Positions 1-9,462 of a DNA stretch of 64,000 nt are shown here, piece after piece. Every line of letters begins with the position of its first letter. Within the stretch, counting starts at the first letter, position 1. The DNA is from Fen-1258 sp947085815 (GTDB lineage: Bacteria; Bacteroidota; Ignavibacteria; Ignavibacteriales; Melioribacteraceae), in assembly GCA_947085815.1 (NCBI GenBank), contig CAMTXU010000016.1:93973-157972 (forward strand), given 5' to 3'. The translations under genes were made by a program, and so were the position numbers. The notes below the pieces were generated by a model that saw nothing but the letters and a program-made list of their open reading frames with translations, ran no database searches and had not been told where the DNA came from.

Positions 1-159
1 GTAAGCAACGGAACGGGTCAGCCCTGGAAGTTAAAAATACATTCACCATCATTCTGCAATTTGCAAGCAGTATCTCAGTTGTGTAAAGGGGCAATGGTTT
101 CCGATGTTGTTGCAATCATTGGTTCACTCGATCCTGTAATGGGTGAAGCTGATAAATAA
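1..159 (+). CDS. nuoD: NADH-quinone oxidoreductase subunit D, C-terminal end (partial)
   Basis: The reading frame is open from base 1 to a TAA at 157-159, giving the last 52 codons of a gene that begins outside the window. The end of the protein, DVVAIIGSLDPVMGEADK, matches the C-terminus typical of the 49 kDa subunit of complex I, which together with NuoB forms the quinone site in the peripheral arm. The next genes are nuoE and nuoF, the usual downstream neighbours, which supports the call. Too little is visible to judge the active site. Confidence 0.9.
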   Translation, partial: VSNGTGQPWKLKIHSPSFCNLQAVSQLCKGAMVSDVVAIIGSLDPVMGEADK

Positions 160-161
160 TT

Positions 162-237
162 CCCTCTGCGCCTCTGCGCCTCTGTGGTGAGAAAGTCTTT
201 TACCACAAAGGCACAAAGACACAGAGAAACTCAAAGG
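162..237. repeat. Palindromic intergenic repeat between nuoD and nuoE
   Basis: The left half carries repeated CTCTGCGCC units ending in CTCTGTGGTGA. The right half starts with ACCACAAAGGCACAAAGAC and is roughly its inverted complement, so the transcript could fold into a long imperfect hairpin. Related CTCTGCG/CACAGAG text recurs near 2100-2130 and 14900-14940. An in-frame extension of nuoE would translate this repeat, which argues for the later nuoE start. Confidence 0.7.
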
Positions 238-243
238 GAAAAT

Positions 244-717
244 ATGGGTTTCAAATTCACTGAAGAAAATATTCTCAGAATCGAAGCAGCGCGGAAGAAA
301 TATCCTACCGCACTTGCCGCGGTTATGGATACTATTTATATCGCACAAAAACAGAACGGTTATATAAGCAATGAAGTGATGGAAGAGATCGCAAACGTGC
401 TTGGAATTGATAAGGTAAATGTGTTGAGTGTTGTTACATTTTACACAATGTATCACACAAAACCGATGGGCAAATACCACGTTCAAGTTTGCACCAATGT
501 TTCTTGTATGCTTCGCGGCGCTTTTGAAATATGGGATGGGGTTAAAGAGAAACTCGGGCTAGACCATATGCAAGTTTCACACGATTCAAAATACTCTCTT
601 GAAGAGGTTGAATGCATGGGGGCATGCGGTTACGCCCCGATGATTGCAGTAAATGAAGATTACTTCGAAAATTTAAATAAAGAAAAAGTTTATGAAATTT
701 TAGACTCGCTGAAATAA
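244..717 (+). CDS. nuoE: NADH-quinone oxidoreductase subunit E (24 kDa, 2Fe-2S)
   Basis: This 157-aa protein is the thioredoxin-like 2Fe-2S subunit of the NADH-oxidising module of complex I. The four cluster cysteines are visible as CTNVSC (C-x4-C) and CMGAC (C-x3-C). The frame is open upstream to 184, but that part is made of the palindromic repeat, so the ATG at 244 is preferred; it begins MGFKFTEENILRIE. It lies 84 bases after nuoD and its stop is followed directly by the nuoF ATG, so the genes are almost certainly co-transcribed. N1a cluster binding is known for the family, not shown here. Confidence 0.95.
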   Translation: MGFKFTEENILRIEAARKKYPTALAAVMDTIYIAQKQNGYISNEVMEEIANVLGIDKVNVLSVVTFYTMYHTKPMGKYHVQVCTNVSCMLRGAFEIWDGVKEKLGLDHMQVSHDSKYSLEEVECMGACGYAPMIAVNEDYFENLNKEKVYEILDSLK

Positions 718-2040
718 ATGGAAAAAATTGTACTCCCAGAAATACCAAATCTAAATCAGATTGATGTTTATATAGCCAACGGTGGGTTTGAATCTGCTAA
801 AAAAGCTTTCACTAAGACTCCTGATGAAATAATAGATGAGGTGAAAAAGTCCGGTTTACGCGGAAGGGGCGGCGCTGCATTCTCCGCAGGTCTTAAATGG
901 AGCTTCATGCCCAAGACCACAAATCAGCCTAAGTACCTTGCTATCAACGGCGATGAAAGCGAACCCGGTTCATTTAAAGACAGACAAATATTGGAAGATA
1001 ACCCATTCCAGTTGATTGAAGGCGCAATCATTACATCATATGCAATCGGCGCTAAAGTTGCTTATCTGTACATCCGTGGTGAATATCATAAGTGGATTAA
1101 GTTGATGCAGAAAGCTGTTGATGAAGCATACGCGCGCGGTTTTCTCGGCGATAAAATGAAAGATACTTTCGATATAAATTTCAGTTGCGATCTATTTATT
1201 CATAAAGGTGCGGGCGCTTATATCTGCGGGGAAGAATCATCTTTAATGAATTCCATAGAAGGTGTGCGCGGTTACCCGCGCGTAAAACCGCCATTTCCGG
1301 CTCAGCGTGGTTTGTGGGGCAACCCAACTACTATAAATAATGTTGAAACAATTACAAATGTTCCGGCGATTATCAAAAATGGGTGGGAGTGGTTTTCTAA
1401 AATTGGCGTTCCAAAACATCCCGGTACAATTCTATTTGGTATAAGCGGTCATGTTAATAAACCGGGAGTTTATGAATTTCCTACCGGCGTTCTGCTTACG
1501 GATTTGATTTACAAAGTTGCCGGCGGTGTACCGGGCAATAAGAAAATTAAATGCGTTATTCCGGGTGGTTCTTCGATGCCTCCTTTACGTGGAGATCAGC
1601 TCGAAGGTATTAGAATGGATGCTGAATCGTTGAAGGAAGCCGGATCTTCTATCGGAACCGGCGGCGTTATGGTGATGGATGAGCATACTAATTTGCTTAA
1701 AGTGCTATTGAGAATTTCTCATTTCTATCATCATGAAAGCTGCGGGCAATGTACACCGTGCCGTGAGGGAACAGGTTGGATGGAAAAAACTCTTCATAGA
1801 ATTGAGAAGGGGCATGGTACGTCCGCTGATTTGGATCTTCTGGTCAGCATCGCGAATAATATCGAGGGAAATACCATCTGCGCACTGGGCGAGGCAGCAG
1901 CCTGGCCGGTTAGGTTTATGATTACACGTTTCCGGGATGAATTTGAAAAATTTGTGAAGAGTGACATTTCGATTCCTGTACAAAATAAAGTCCATTCGTT
2001 AAGGGGAAGCGCTGTCCCACTTGTAGATTTGCGGAAATAA
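718..2040 (+). CDS. nuoF: NADH-quinone oxidoreductase subunit F (51 kDa, FMN, NADH and 4Fe-4S)
   Basis: At 440 aa this is full length for NuoF, which binds NADH and FMN and passes electrons to a 4Fe-4S cluster. The glycine-rich nucleotide site GRGGAAFSAG is near residues 50-60. A second conserved stretch, GAGAYICGEESSL, is near 165. The cluster ligands appear as SCGQCTPC near 340 with a fourth Cys in NTICALGEAA near 388. The ATG follows the nuoE stop with no gap. nuoG, often next, is not here: the operon ends in a repeat and an unrelated regulator, so the remaining subunits must be encoded elsewhere or upstream. Confidence 0.97.
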   Translation: MEKIVLPEIPNLNQIDVYIANGGFESAKKAFTKTPDEIIDEVKKSGLRGRGGAAFSAGLKWSFMPKTTNQPKYLAINGDESEPGSFKDRQILEDNPFQLIEGAIITSYAIGAKVAYLYIRGEYHKWIKLMQKAVDEAYARGFLGDKMKDTFDINFSCDLFIHKGAGAYICGEESSLMNSIEGVRGYPRVKPPFPAQRGLWGNPTTINNVETITNVPAIIKNGWEWFSKIGVPKHPGTILFGISGHVNKPGVYEFPTGVLLTDLIYKVAGGVPGNKKIKCVIPGGSSMPPLRGDQLEGIRMDAESLKEAGSSIGTGGVMVMDEHTNLLKVLLRISHFYHHESCGQCTPCREGTGWMEKTLHRIEKGHGTSADLDLLVSIANNIEGNTICALGEAAAWPVRFMITRFRDEFEKFVKSDISIPVQNKVHSLRGSAVPLVDLRK

Positions 2041-2064
2041 AAAGCGCTTTTATTAATCTATTAT

Positions 2065-2152
2065 GGGTAGTTCCAAAAACTATCTTTTGCAAAAATTTAA
2101 CACGGAGAATGCAAAGAATACGCAGAGGATATTGAAGTTATTGGAACTACCC
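2065..2152. repeat. Inverted-repeat element downstream of nuoF
   Basis: The 11-base ends GGGTAGTTCCA (2065-2075) and TGGAACTACCC (2142-2152) are perfect inverted complements around a core that includes CGGAGAATGCAAAG and CGCAGAGG, related to the CTCTGCG repeat family elsewhere in the window. It could act as a transcription terminator for nuoDEF or be a small MITE-like element. The rest of the 2041-2408 gap is AT-rich and shows nothing else I can name. Confidence 0.7.
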
Positions 2153-2408
2153 TTATTTGAAACTACTATTGTTTAGTTTGATAAAAAACGGTAGTCAAGC
2201 ATTTTGTTCTTCTTTTTATTTATTTTTTCCCGTCCACTAATGTCTTCCGAATTCAACAAGTTAATTCCCCTCATTTATTTCACATTAAGAGATTAATTAT
2301 TATGAAGTTTTTTCGATAATAGTCTTGTATAAGGTTGATTTATAAATGAGGAAATCGGCTCTCTATTGGTCTTTTTATTAATAATAAAGTCTATGAATTG
2401 AGATAAAT

Positions 2409-3599
2409 ATGATTTTAACAAAGGTACTTTTTGTTACTGCAGATTTGGAAACTATTAATGGTTTACAGAAACTACAACTCGATTGTGATGAAAGTCTAGA
2501 ATTCTTTTTTACGAAAAGCAAAGATGAAGTAATAAAAATAATTAGCGAGAAGAACATTGCAATAATTGTTACAGATTCACGAATATCCAAAATCAACAAG
2601 TCAGAATTATTAAATATAATTAAGGAAAATTTTCCGAAAACTTTCAGAATCTGTCTGCTCTCTGATACTCAAAAAATAAAAGAAATTCATTTATTAAAAA
2701 ATGTTCACCGGACAGTTAAGTTACCATTGGATTACTCAAGTTTATTAAAAACCTTAAACGAGCTGAATAAACTCATAAAGCATAATATTGATGCACTTCT
2801 CATCGAGAAGATTAATGGATTAGGGACAATTCCAATTTTGCCCGACATCTACTTAAGGCTTGAAAAGGAAATTTGCATGTCAACATTTTCTATGTACCGA
2901 TTAGCGGAAATTATACAGGCTGATCCTCTGATGGTAGCAAGAATTCTTCATATCGCTCATTCATCTTTTTTTAATATCCCTACAGGTGTTACCAATCTAC
3001 TGCAAGCCCTTAATTTTCTTGGTGTAAATATTGTGAAGACACTTGTACTCTATGTCAAAATTTTTGCACTAAAAAATGTATGTCCGGAAACCCAATCTGT
3101 TTTGAGAAACATCAGAACTCATTCAATCAACGTGGCTAAATTATCTAGAACTATGATGGAGAAGGAGACTTCTGATAAAAACATGATTGAACTTGCCTAT
3201 ATATCAGGGTTATTACATGACGTAGGTAAAATTGCACTGTTGCAGTTAAATGATAAAAATAAACAATTAGCGTACTCCCAAAATATCAAGACCACAAATT
3301 CGGTTGAAACCGAAGAAAAATTATTTGATGTAACGCATATAACCGTCGGAACTTACATATTACGTTTATGGAATTTCCAAGAAGAAATTGTCGATGCAGT
3401 GGCATCTCATCATGATTCAGGAGTGTTAGAAAATAGAGTCCTCACTTCTAAGGAAATTGTTTTTATTGCCAATGCTTTCAGTCATAAATTCGAAGATATA
3501 TCAGAGGGTATTTCAAACTCCTACGGTAGCGAAAAATTCGATCAATGGGATCAACTTTTTAAAGATGATATTCGACCCGCACTTAATTTTTCTATGTAG
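2409..3599 (+). CDS. Response-regulator-like protein with HDOD output domain
   Basis: This 396-aa protein has an N-terminal receiver-like fold (about 1-120). It has an aspartate after strand 3 in IIVTDSRI and a lysine in RTVKLPLD at the strand 5 position. An HDOD domain follows (about 135-335) with the metal-type HD in GLLHDVGKIALL. HDOD proteins commonly serve signalling roles, sometimes with degenerate HD sites and no proven hydrolase activity. The acidic pocket of the receiver looks incomplete, so phosphorylation is uncertain. It stands alone with long flanking gaps. I cannot assign a pathway. Confidence 0.8.
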   Translation: MILTKVLFVTADLETINGLQKLQLDCDESLEFFFTKSKDEVIKIISEKNIAIIVTDSRISKINKSELLNIIKENFPKTFRICLLSDTQKIKEIHLLKNVHRTVKLPLDYSSLLKTLNELNKLIKHNIDALLIEKINGLGTIPILPDIYLRLEKEICMSTFSMYRLAEIIQADPLMVARILHIAHSSFFNIPTGVTNLLQALNFLGVNIVKTLVLYVKIFALKNVCPETQSVLRNIRTHSINVAKLSRTMMEKETSDKNMIELAYISGLLHDVGKIALLQLNDKNKQLAYSQNIKTTNSVETEEKLFDVTHITVGTYILRLWNFQEEIVDAVASHHDSGVLENRVLTSKEIVFIANAFSHKFEDISEGISNSYGSEKFDQWDQLFKDDIRPALNFSM

Positions 3600-3905
3600 A
3601 GAATTGAAGCCACTCACAATTATAGATGCGCATTCCTCACGCGCGCGATCGATCCAACTGCCGGCAAATATTCCATTAATTGTCTTTTCAGACCCAGAGG
3701 AAATTCTTATTTTATATTATCAAAATGCCGCATGGCGTTCGGTAACACTTTTACTAACAAGACACTCGTTGGAAAGACAAAGTGCATTATTTATCATTTG
3801 AACATTAATTGTAATTCTACACATTCATTCGAGATTGCTGAGAGGTACAAGTAATGAATCTAATGTTTGAAAAATGATAGCTCTTAAAGAGATGGTTAAA
3901 GAAGT
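3600..3905. other. Intergenic stretch without a supportable gene
   Basis: A second frame stays open over part of this stretch, but it mostly overlaps the HDOD gene out of frame and has no start signal or recognisable domain, so I do not call it. I see no strong hairpin or terminator. A short GCGCGCGATCGATC stretch near 3642 is GC-rich compared with its surroundings. Confidence 0.4.
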
Positions 3906-4451
3906 ATGAACGGTAAATTTCAAAACATCATTCTTGTTTTAATAGCACTGACTTTTTCATTCAACTCATTCGGATTTATTTTTTACTTCCTGGTTGAAAG
4001 AGAAAATTTGAAAGAAAAAACAAATAAGGAGATCTATGAGAAGAAATCCCATAATAAAATTGAGGTTCTGACTTTTTCCTTATCTGATTATAAATCGGGG
4101 AATATTGTACAAAGAATCGACAAAAAAGAATTCCGCTATCTGGGGAAAATGTATGATATTGTAAAAGAGGAAGTACATGCAGAATCGATCGAATTTCACT
4201 GCATTCATGATGAGAAGGAGGACAAACTCGAAATGGAGTATGGCTCGAATATTCAAAAGCACTTCGATTATAAATGTATAACTAACAGGCAACTGCAATT
4301 CAACCATCAAATAAATTTTGTAGAGTTAACAAAAAAGTTTAATATATTTTCTCCAAATGACACCAATATTTATCAATACTTCGTACAACTTTATAAAGTA
4401 AAATACTATTCGGTAGTTCTCACACCACCTCCTAAGTGTAACACATTCTGA
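3906..4451 (+). CDS. Hypothetical exported or membrane-anchored protein before a TonB receptor
   Basis: I do not recognise this 181-aa protein. Residues 7-30 form one strongly hydrophobic segment (signal peptide or anchor), followed by a polar, Lys/Glu-rich domain. The C-terminus ends VVLTPPPKCNTF, a Pro-Pro-Pro-Lys-Cys tail. It lies 126 bases upstream of a TonB-dependent receptor on the same strand. Small exported proteins in this position sometimes serve the same uptake locus, but that link is only positional. Confidence 0.6.
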   Translation: MNGKFQNIILVLIALTFSFNSFGFIFYFLVERENLKEKTNKEIYEKKSHNKIEVLTFSLSDYKSGNIVQRIDKKEFRYLGKMYDIVKEEVHAESIEFHCIHDEKEDKLEMEYGSNIQKHFDYKCITNRQLQFNHQINFVELTKKFNIFSPNDTNIYQYFVQLYKVKYYSVVLTPPPKCNTF

Positions 4452-4577
4452 CTCAGTATAATTTTTAATTCTATTTGAATTCGTTTCGGTCCGGTAGAGA
4501 AGCCAATTATTCCCTCAGAATATCCGAATCGATTTTTCAATAAGATTTAATAATCTGATAATTTCCGAGGACTATTT

Positions 4578-6713
4578 ATGAAAAAGATTTTGTTACTATT
4601 TTTTATTCTCATTTCATTTAATTACGCACAGCAGAAGAGCAAACAAAGCGATACTCTAGAAGTCAAGTTCGATCAGATAACAATTACTGCTACGAGATAT
4701 GCCGAACAAGTGCTGGAAATTCCATATGCGGTGACATTACTACAATCGCGACAATTAAAAAATCTACGCGGATACGGATTGGACGAAGCACTTTCTACCA
4801 TTCCCGGAGTTTTAGCACAATCTCGTTCGGGTAATCAAGATGTAAGACTTGTAATAAGAGGATTTGGTGCACGCGGGGCTGGGGATAGATCAAATTCCGG
4901 GACCTCCCGCGGAATACGTGTGATGGTTGATGGGATTCCGGAAACAGAGCCGGATGGAAGAACATCTTTCGATCAAATCGATTTGAGCATAGCCGATTAT
5001 ATTGAAATTATTCGATCAAATGCTTCGGCAGTTTGGGGAAATGCAGCCGGAGGTGTTGTTAATCTATCTACTATTCCCTCCGGAAATGAGAATAGTTTTT
5101 CATTACGGTCTCTAACAGGCAGTTACGGCTTTAATCTTATTCAGGTAAATGGAAAAACGAATTTTGAAAATGGAAAATTATTTTCTTCGTTGTCCAATAG
5201 TAATTTGGATGGATGGAGGCACCATTCAAGCAGTTACAGAACACTGTTTAATTTAGGATTTGTTTCCTCCCTGAATGACTTAACTAAGCTTGGTGTTTTT
5301 ATCTCCGGCACATCCAACCTGTTTCATATTCCGGGACCATTAACACAAAAGCAATTTGATTCCGACCCCTCTCAATCAAATCCGGTATACGCTCAGCGGG
5401 ATGAAAGAAGATTCAACCGTTTAGGCAAAATTGGTGTTACTTTGAATCATGAGTTTGATAATTCAAATGGAATCTCCGGAATGGTCTTTGTTAATCCAAA
5501 ATATTTACAGAGGTCGGAGCGGGGTACATTCCGGGATTTTACAAGATACCATGTTGGCGGAAATCTGATTTACAGCAATTATTCTTCTCTGTCATCTTCA
5601 ATACAAAATAAGTTAATTGTCGGAGGTGATGAGGCTTATCAAGACGGTGCAATTCTGTTTTATAGTTTATCATCAACCAACTCTCGAGGCGATGTTTTAA
5701 GAGATAATAAACGCGAAGGAGTCAATACATTTGGTGCATTCGTTCAGGATGAAATTGTTTTTAAAAATAAGTTGAGTTTAATTTTTGGAGGGCGTTATGA
5801 CAACATCTCTTATTACAGCGAAAGTTTCATCTCTTCGGGTTATGGATTGCAGACGAAGAGTTTTGAAAAAATAACACCTAAGGCGGGAATAACTTACCGT
5901 TTATCAGAAACTCAAAGTGTGTATGCGAATTTTGGGGGCGGAATTGAGGTGCCTGCCGGAAATGAAACCGATCCCTCAAGCACTTACGGACAAGATAAAG
6001 TATTTCTGATTAATCCTCTTTTAGAACCAATTATTTCAACTACATTTGAACTCGGCACAAAGCATCTGATTGCCCTTCAAAAAAATGATCTGCTAAAATC
6101 CCTTACTTACGATGTAGCATTATATTATATCAATGTGCAGAACGATATTATCCCTTACCGAGGAGGCAGATTTTATTTTACTGCTGGAAAGACTAAACGT
6201 GCGGGAGTAGAAATAGGAACGTCGTTCCTGTTCAAACATGGACTTTCCTTTAACGGTGCATTTACATTTTCCGACAATAAATATCAGGATTACTTAGTTG
6301 ATTCGGTTCATTATGATTTGAATAAAGCCGGAAAATTTTCAAATTATAAGAACAATGAAGTTGCCGGAATTCCCGGAGTCTTCTACAATCTAAATTTCAC
6401 ATATGCCCCAGAAATTATTGATGGTGCGTTTCTGTCGATTGGTTTCTATAGTATAGGGAAATATTTTGTAGATGACGCGAACAATTTATCGGTCCCGGCA
6501 TTTACTGTTATGAACGCCACAGTCGGCTTAAATAAACCAATGAAAATAATTGGTGATCTTTCTCTTACCGGATTCTTAACAATCAATAATATTTTCGATT
6601 TGAAATATGCCGCATCGGCATTCATCAATCCGGATATTGTGAACAATGAAGCAGTCTTTCTCGAACCCGGAATGCCAAGAAATATTACTTTGTCTGTTTC
6701 TATAAGTTATTGA
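4578..6713 (+). CDS. TonB-dependent outer-membrane receptor
   Basis: This 711-aa protein starts with a clear signal peptide (MKKILLLFFILISFNYA). A TonB-box-like stretch (DQITITATR) and a plug domain (about 40-160) with the conserved RGFGARG and AVWGNAAGGVVNLST motifs follow, then a 22-strand type barrel ending in an aromatic-poor strand (ITLSVSISY). It transports a ligand across the outer membrane using TonB energy; the ExbB/ExbD/TonB genes at 25381-27130 could supply it. The layout resembles ferric-citrate type siderophore receptors, but the substrate is not readable. An RBS-like GAGGA precedes the ATG. Confidence 0.92.
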   Translation: MKKILLLFFILISFNYAQQKSKQSDTLEVKFDQITITATRYAEQVLEIPYAVTLLQSRQLKNLRGYGLDEALSTIPGVLAQSRSGNQDVRLVIRGFGARGAGDRSNSGTSRGIRVMVDGIPETEPDGRTSFDQIDLSIADYIEIIRSNASAVWGNAAGGVVNLSTIPSGNENSFSLRSLTGSYGFNLIQVNGKTNFENGKLFSSLSNSNLDGWRHHSSSYRTLFNLGFVSSLNDLTKLGVFISGTSNLFHIPGPLTQKQFDSDPSQSNPVYAQRDERRFNRLGKIGVTLNHEFDNSNGISGMVFVNPKYLQRSERGTFRDFTRYHVGGNLIYSNYSSLSSSIQNKLIVGGDEAYQDGAILFYSLSSTNSRGDVLRDNKREGVNTFGAFVQDEIVFKNKLSLIFGGRYDNISYYSESFISSGYGLQTKSFEKITPKAGITYRLSETQSVYANFGGGIEVPAGNETDPSSTYGQDKVFLINPLLEPIISTTFELGTKHLIALQKNDLLKSLTYDVALYYINVQNDIIPYRGGRFYFTAGKTKRAGVEIGTSFLFKHGLSFNGAFTFSDNKYQDYLVDSVHYDLNKAGKFSNYKNNEVAGIPGVFYNLNFTYAPEIIDGAFLSIGFYSIGKYFVDDANNLSVPAFTVMNATVGLNKPMKIIGDLSLTGFLTINNIFDLKYAASAFINPDIVNNEAVFLEPGMPRNITLSVSISY

Positions 6714-6723
6714 TTATATAAAA

Positions 6724-6852
6724 GGAGATGTCTCGAAAGTAATGATTTATAATAGAATAGCACGCGGATGACGCAGATTAAACAAACCTGTTTGCAGCAG
6801 GCAAGTTTTCGCGGATTATTTAATTGAATAATTACATTTGAGACAACCTCTT
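6724..6852. repeat. MITE-like inverted repeat, copy A
   Basis: The ends GGAGATGTCTCGAAAGTAAT and ATTACATTTGAGACAACCTC are imperfect inverted complements. The whole unit is the reverse complement of the unit at 9323-9432. Copy A carries an extra segment of about 20 bases around CCTGTTTGCAGCAGG, itself a small hairpin, which copy B lacks. The pair flanks one gene in opposite orientation. Confidence 0.8.
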
Positions 6853-6916
6853 AATTATTTTTCTTGTAACCTTTTATGTAATTAATACGTCTCTTATTAC
6901 ACAAACTGGATAATAA

Positions 6917-9304
6917 ATGATGAAAGCTATTATTCTTACTCTCTTTTATACATCTGTGCTCTTCTCTCAAAGTCTAAAAATTACCGGTTTGGTTTATAAT
7001 GACGAGACAAAGGAACCCATCTCATATGTAAACATTCGAATTGCCGGAACAGCACAAGGAACGTCATCAAATCTTGAAGGAAAATTTATTCTTACCGTGC
7101 AATCTCAAAAAGTGAAATTGATTTTTACAGTTGTTGGCTATAAGAAAAGAGAAATTGAGCTTACTGATTTTAAGAGTGAAATTAAGATTGGTCTAAAATC
7201 AGAACCAATTCAATTCATGGAAATTGTTGTGGGTTCAGATGAGGATCCGGCTTACAGAATTGTCAGGGAAGCAATTAAACGAAAAGAGCAAAATAAAGAA
7301 GGTCTGAATAGTCTTGAGTACGATCTCTTCTCAAAAGATATTTTTCTATCCGCCGGCGAAGTTGCAATGGTAACAGAAAGATTTTCCACTGGTTATTATC
7401 AGAAAGGTAAACCGGAAAAAATAATAACACACTCAGTTCATATTTCGGAGAACGAAAAGAAAAACGCGCTTAAATTCGATCAAAATATTTTGGATAAAAT
7501 GTATGTAGATTTTACGCAAGACACACTCGCTATTATCGGCAATAAGGTCTTTCTCCCATTAGCAAAGAATGCGTTTGACTGGTACGACTACAAAATGATT
7601 GAGGTCAAGCAATCGGGGTCGGTTCACGAATGTTACATAAGGGTAATTCCGAAATCTAAAATCCAACCCTTACTTACGGGAATGATGGTGATAGAAGATT
7701 CTACATACTCCTTAAAACATATCGAATTCAAAAATAATGAGGGGCTAAGATTCCCCTACGTAAATGACTTAAACATTTCGTTCATTCAGAATAGAGACCG
7801 TTTTGAGAAGTATTGGCTGCCTACATATTTCAAAGTTGAATCCGGCTTGAAAGTTAGTTTTGCTTCATTGATCGGAATCGATGCCATATCAATGAACCAA
7901 GTGAGCATGTTTACTAATTACAAAATCAATCCGACCATTCCCGATTCAATTTATAAACTTTATTCAACTATAGAATTGGATTCCAGTAAGGAATCAAAAT
8001 TTAAATTTATCAAGGCTACGGAACTAAGCAGGACACAGATCGATTCTTTACGTCCGATTCCTCTTACCTTAGCGGAAGTGAAAGCATATAATGAATTAGA
8101 TAGCTCAAAGACGGTTGTAACTCAATTAAAATTTACGGGGTTGTTTGGTGGGCTTGCAAGTGATGCTGTTAAACAAGATCAAAATCAAAAAACGGGCAGT
8201 AAGTTTTTCAAATACGTAGGCACAGTGTTTAAATATCTAAATTTCAGAGACAATCGTGTGGATGGAATTCTTGTGGGGGCAAAGTTTAATGATTCTTTCT
8301 TTGAGAACACTCTATCAGTAAATTCCAATTTTGGTTATGCGTTTGGCAGAAAAAAAATTGAGGGAAGTTTATCGCCGAGATTGAGAGTGAATTGGGGCAT
8401 GATCACCGGAATTGAGCTAAGTGTTTTCGACGAAGCGCGGCTGTGGCAGATCCTTAATCCGTATCCCGATTGGCTTAATGGTGCTAATGTGCTTCTTGGT
8501 TTTAACGACCAGTTTAACTATTACCGTTCGAGAGGATTCAGAATTGGTTTGAGTAATAGAATCATAAGCAAGATAACCTCTTCGATTGGATTGGTTTTTG
8601 AAAAACAAGAGTCTCTTCCAGAGTTAAAGTATCAGAGTTTTTTTGCTACTAACAGAGTAGTGAGATCGAATCCGCAGATTGTTGAAGGCAAAGATTCGAA
8701 AATTTCTATTAATATAATGGCTGGCAAGAGTCCGCATGAATATCAGCCGATGCTTCAAGACGGCTTGATTGCACAATTTGATTTTTCAAATCCGGTTCTT
8801 GGAAGCGATTTCAACTACAAGCGCGTGAGAGTAATATCCCAATTTACAACGAGCACAATTTACAAGGAGTTGTTCTCTTCACCCTACTTCGTATTTGGAT
8901 TTGAGGGCGCCGCAGTTCTTGGGGATTACGGACCGCAGCATACGATCACTCCTAATACCTCATTGAATGTCTATTCGCCCTTTTTAACATTCAAAGGATT
9001 AGCCCCTTATGAATATGTTGGAGATAAACTCATCGCGTTTCATATAGAACATAATTGGCGCACAATTCCTTACCAGGCAGTTGGTCTTGATTTTCTCACC
9101 AATCAGAATATTGATGTTATGACCGGCTTCAGCATTTTTAAAATGTGGAACGAGAGCAGTTATTTTAAGAATCAATCGGCAGATAAAATTTATTGGGAAG
9201 GATATCTAAGTTTTGGAAAAATATTAGGAGCTTTCCGGATCGATTTTTCTTACAATACAAACAATAATTTTGTTGTGAGAGCTGGTTTATCCACGGTTTT
9301 GTGA
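6917..9304 (+). CDS. DUF5686-type outer-membrane protein with carboxypeptidase-like regulatory domain
   Basis: The 795-aa product has a signal peptide (MKAIILTLFYTSVLFSQS) and then a CarboxypepD_reg-like beta-sandwich (about 22-105; GLVYNDETKEPISYVNIRI and TVVGYKKREI). A long DUF5686-type region follows, whose C-terminal half alternates aromatic and polar residues like a beta-barrel. Such proteins are widespread in Bacteroidota outer membranes; their role is not settled. It is transcribed alone and is bracketed by inverted copies of one repeat element. The start could be either of two adjacent ATGs. Confidence 0.8.
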   Translation: MMKAIILTLFYTSVLFSQSLKITGLVYNDETKEPISYVNIRIAGTAQGTSSNLEGKFILTVQSQKVKLIFTVVGYKKREIELTDFKSEIKIGLKSEPIQFMEIVVGSDEDPAYRIVREAIKRKEQNKEGLNSLEYDLFSKDIFLSAGEVAMVTERFSTGYYQKGKPEKIITHSVHISENEKKNALKFDQNILDKMYVDFTQDTLAIIGNKVFLPLAKNAFDWYDYKMIEVKQSGSVHECYIRVIPKSKIQPLLTGMMVIEDSTYSLKHIEFKNNEGLRFPYVNDLNISFIQNRDRFEKYWLPTYFKVESGLKVSFASLIGIDAISMNQVSMFTNYKINPTIPDSIYKLYSTIELDSSKESKFKFIKATELSRTQIDSLRPIPLTLAEVKAYNELDSSKTVVTQLKFTGLFGGLASDAVKQDQNQKTGSKFFKYVGTVFKYLNFRDNRVDGILVGAKFNDSFFENTLSVNSNFGYAFGRKKIEGSLSPRLRVNWGMITGIELSVFDEARLWQILNPYPDWLNGANVLLGFNDQFNYYRSRGFRIGLSNRIISKITSSIGLVFEKQESLPELKYQSFFATNRVVRSNPQIVEGKDSKISINIMAGKSPHEYQPMLQDGLIAQFDFSNPVLGSDFNYKRVRVISQFTTSTIYKELFSSPYFVFGFEGAAVLGDYGPQHTITPNTSLNVYSPFLTFKGLAPYEYVGDKLIAFHIEHNWRTIPYQAVGLDFLTNQNIDVMTGFSIFKMWNESSYFKNQSADKIYWEGYLSFGKILGAFRIDFSYNTNNNFVVRAGLSTVL

Positions 9305-9322
9305 GTTTAATAATTATAAAAA

Positions 9323-9432
9323 AGAGGTTGTCTCAAAAGTAATTATTCAATTAAATAATCTGCGAAAATCAGTTTCATCCGCGTCATCCGCGGTCTATTC
9401 TATTATAAAACATTACTTTTGAGGCACCCTCT
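9323..9432. repeat. MITE-like inverted repeat, copy B (opposite orientation)
   Basis: It begins AGAGGTTGTCTCAAAAGTAA and ends TTACTTTTGAGGCACCCTCT, so it is internally palindromic. It also matches the reverse complement of the element at 6724-6852 over nearly its full length. On either strand it can form a hairpin between the convergent genes at 6917-9304 and 9463-11268, where it may double as a bidirectional terminator. Confidence 0.8.
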
Positions 9433-9462
9433 CACTGTTAACTGAAAACTGTCTGCTACAAA

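Noticed and set aside
184..243. Longer in-frame start for nuoE
   Set aside because: The 20 extra residues are translated palindromic repeat and do not resemble NuoE; the ATG at 244 fits the family.
3457..3801. ORF overlapping the HDOD gene and the gap after it
   Set aside because: Out of frame with a well-supported gene, no ribosome site and no recognisable domain.
3830..3870. TPP riboswitch suggested by a CTGAGAGGTAC word
   Set aside because: The other conserved TPP elements are missing and the following gene is not thiamine-related.
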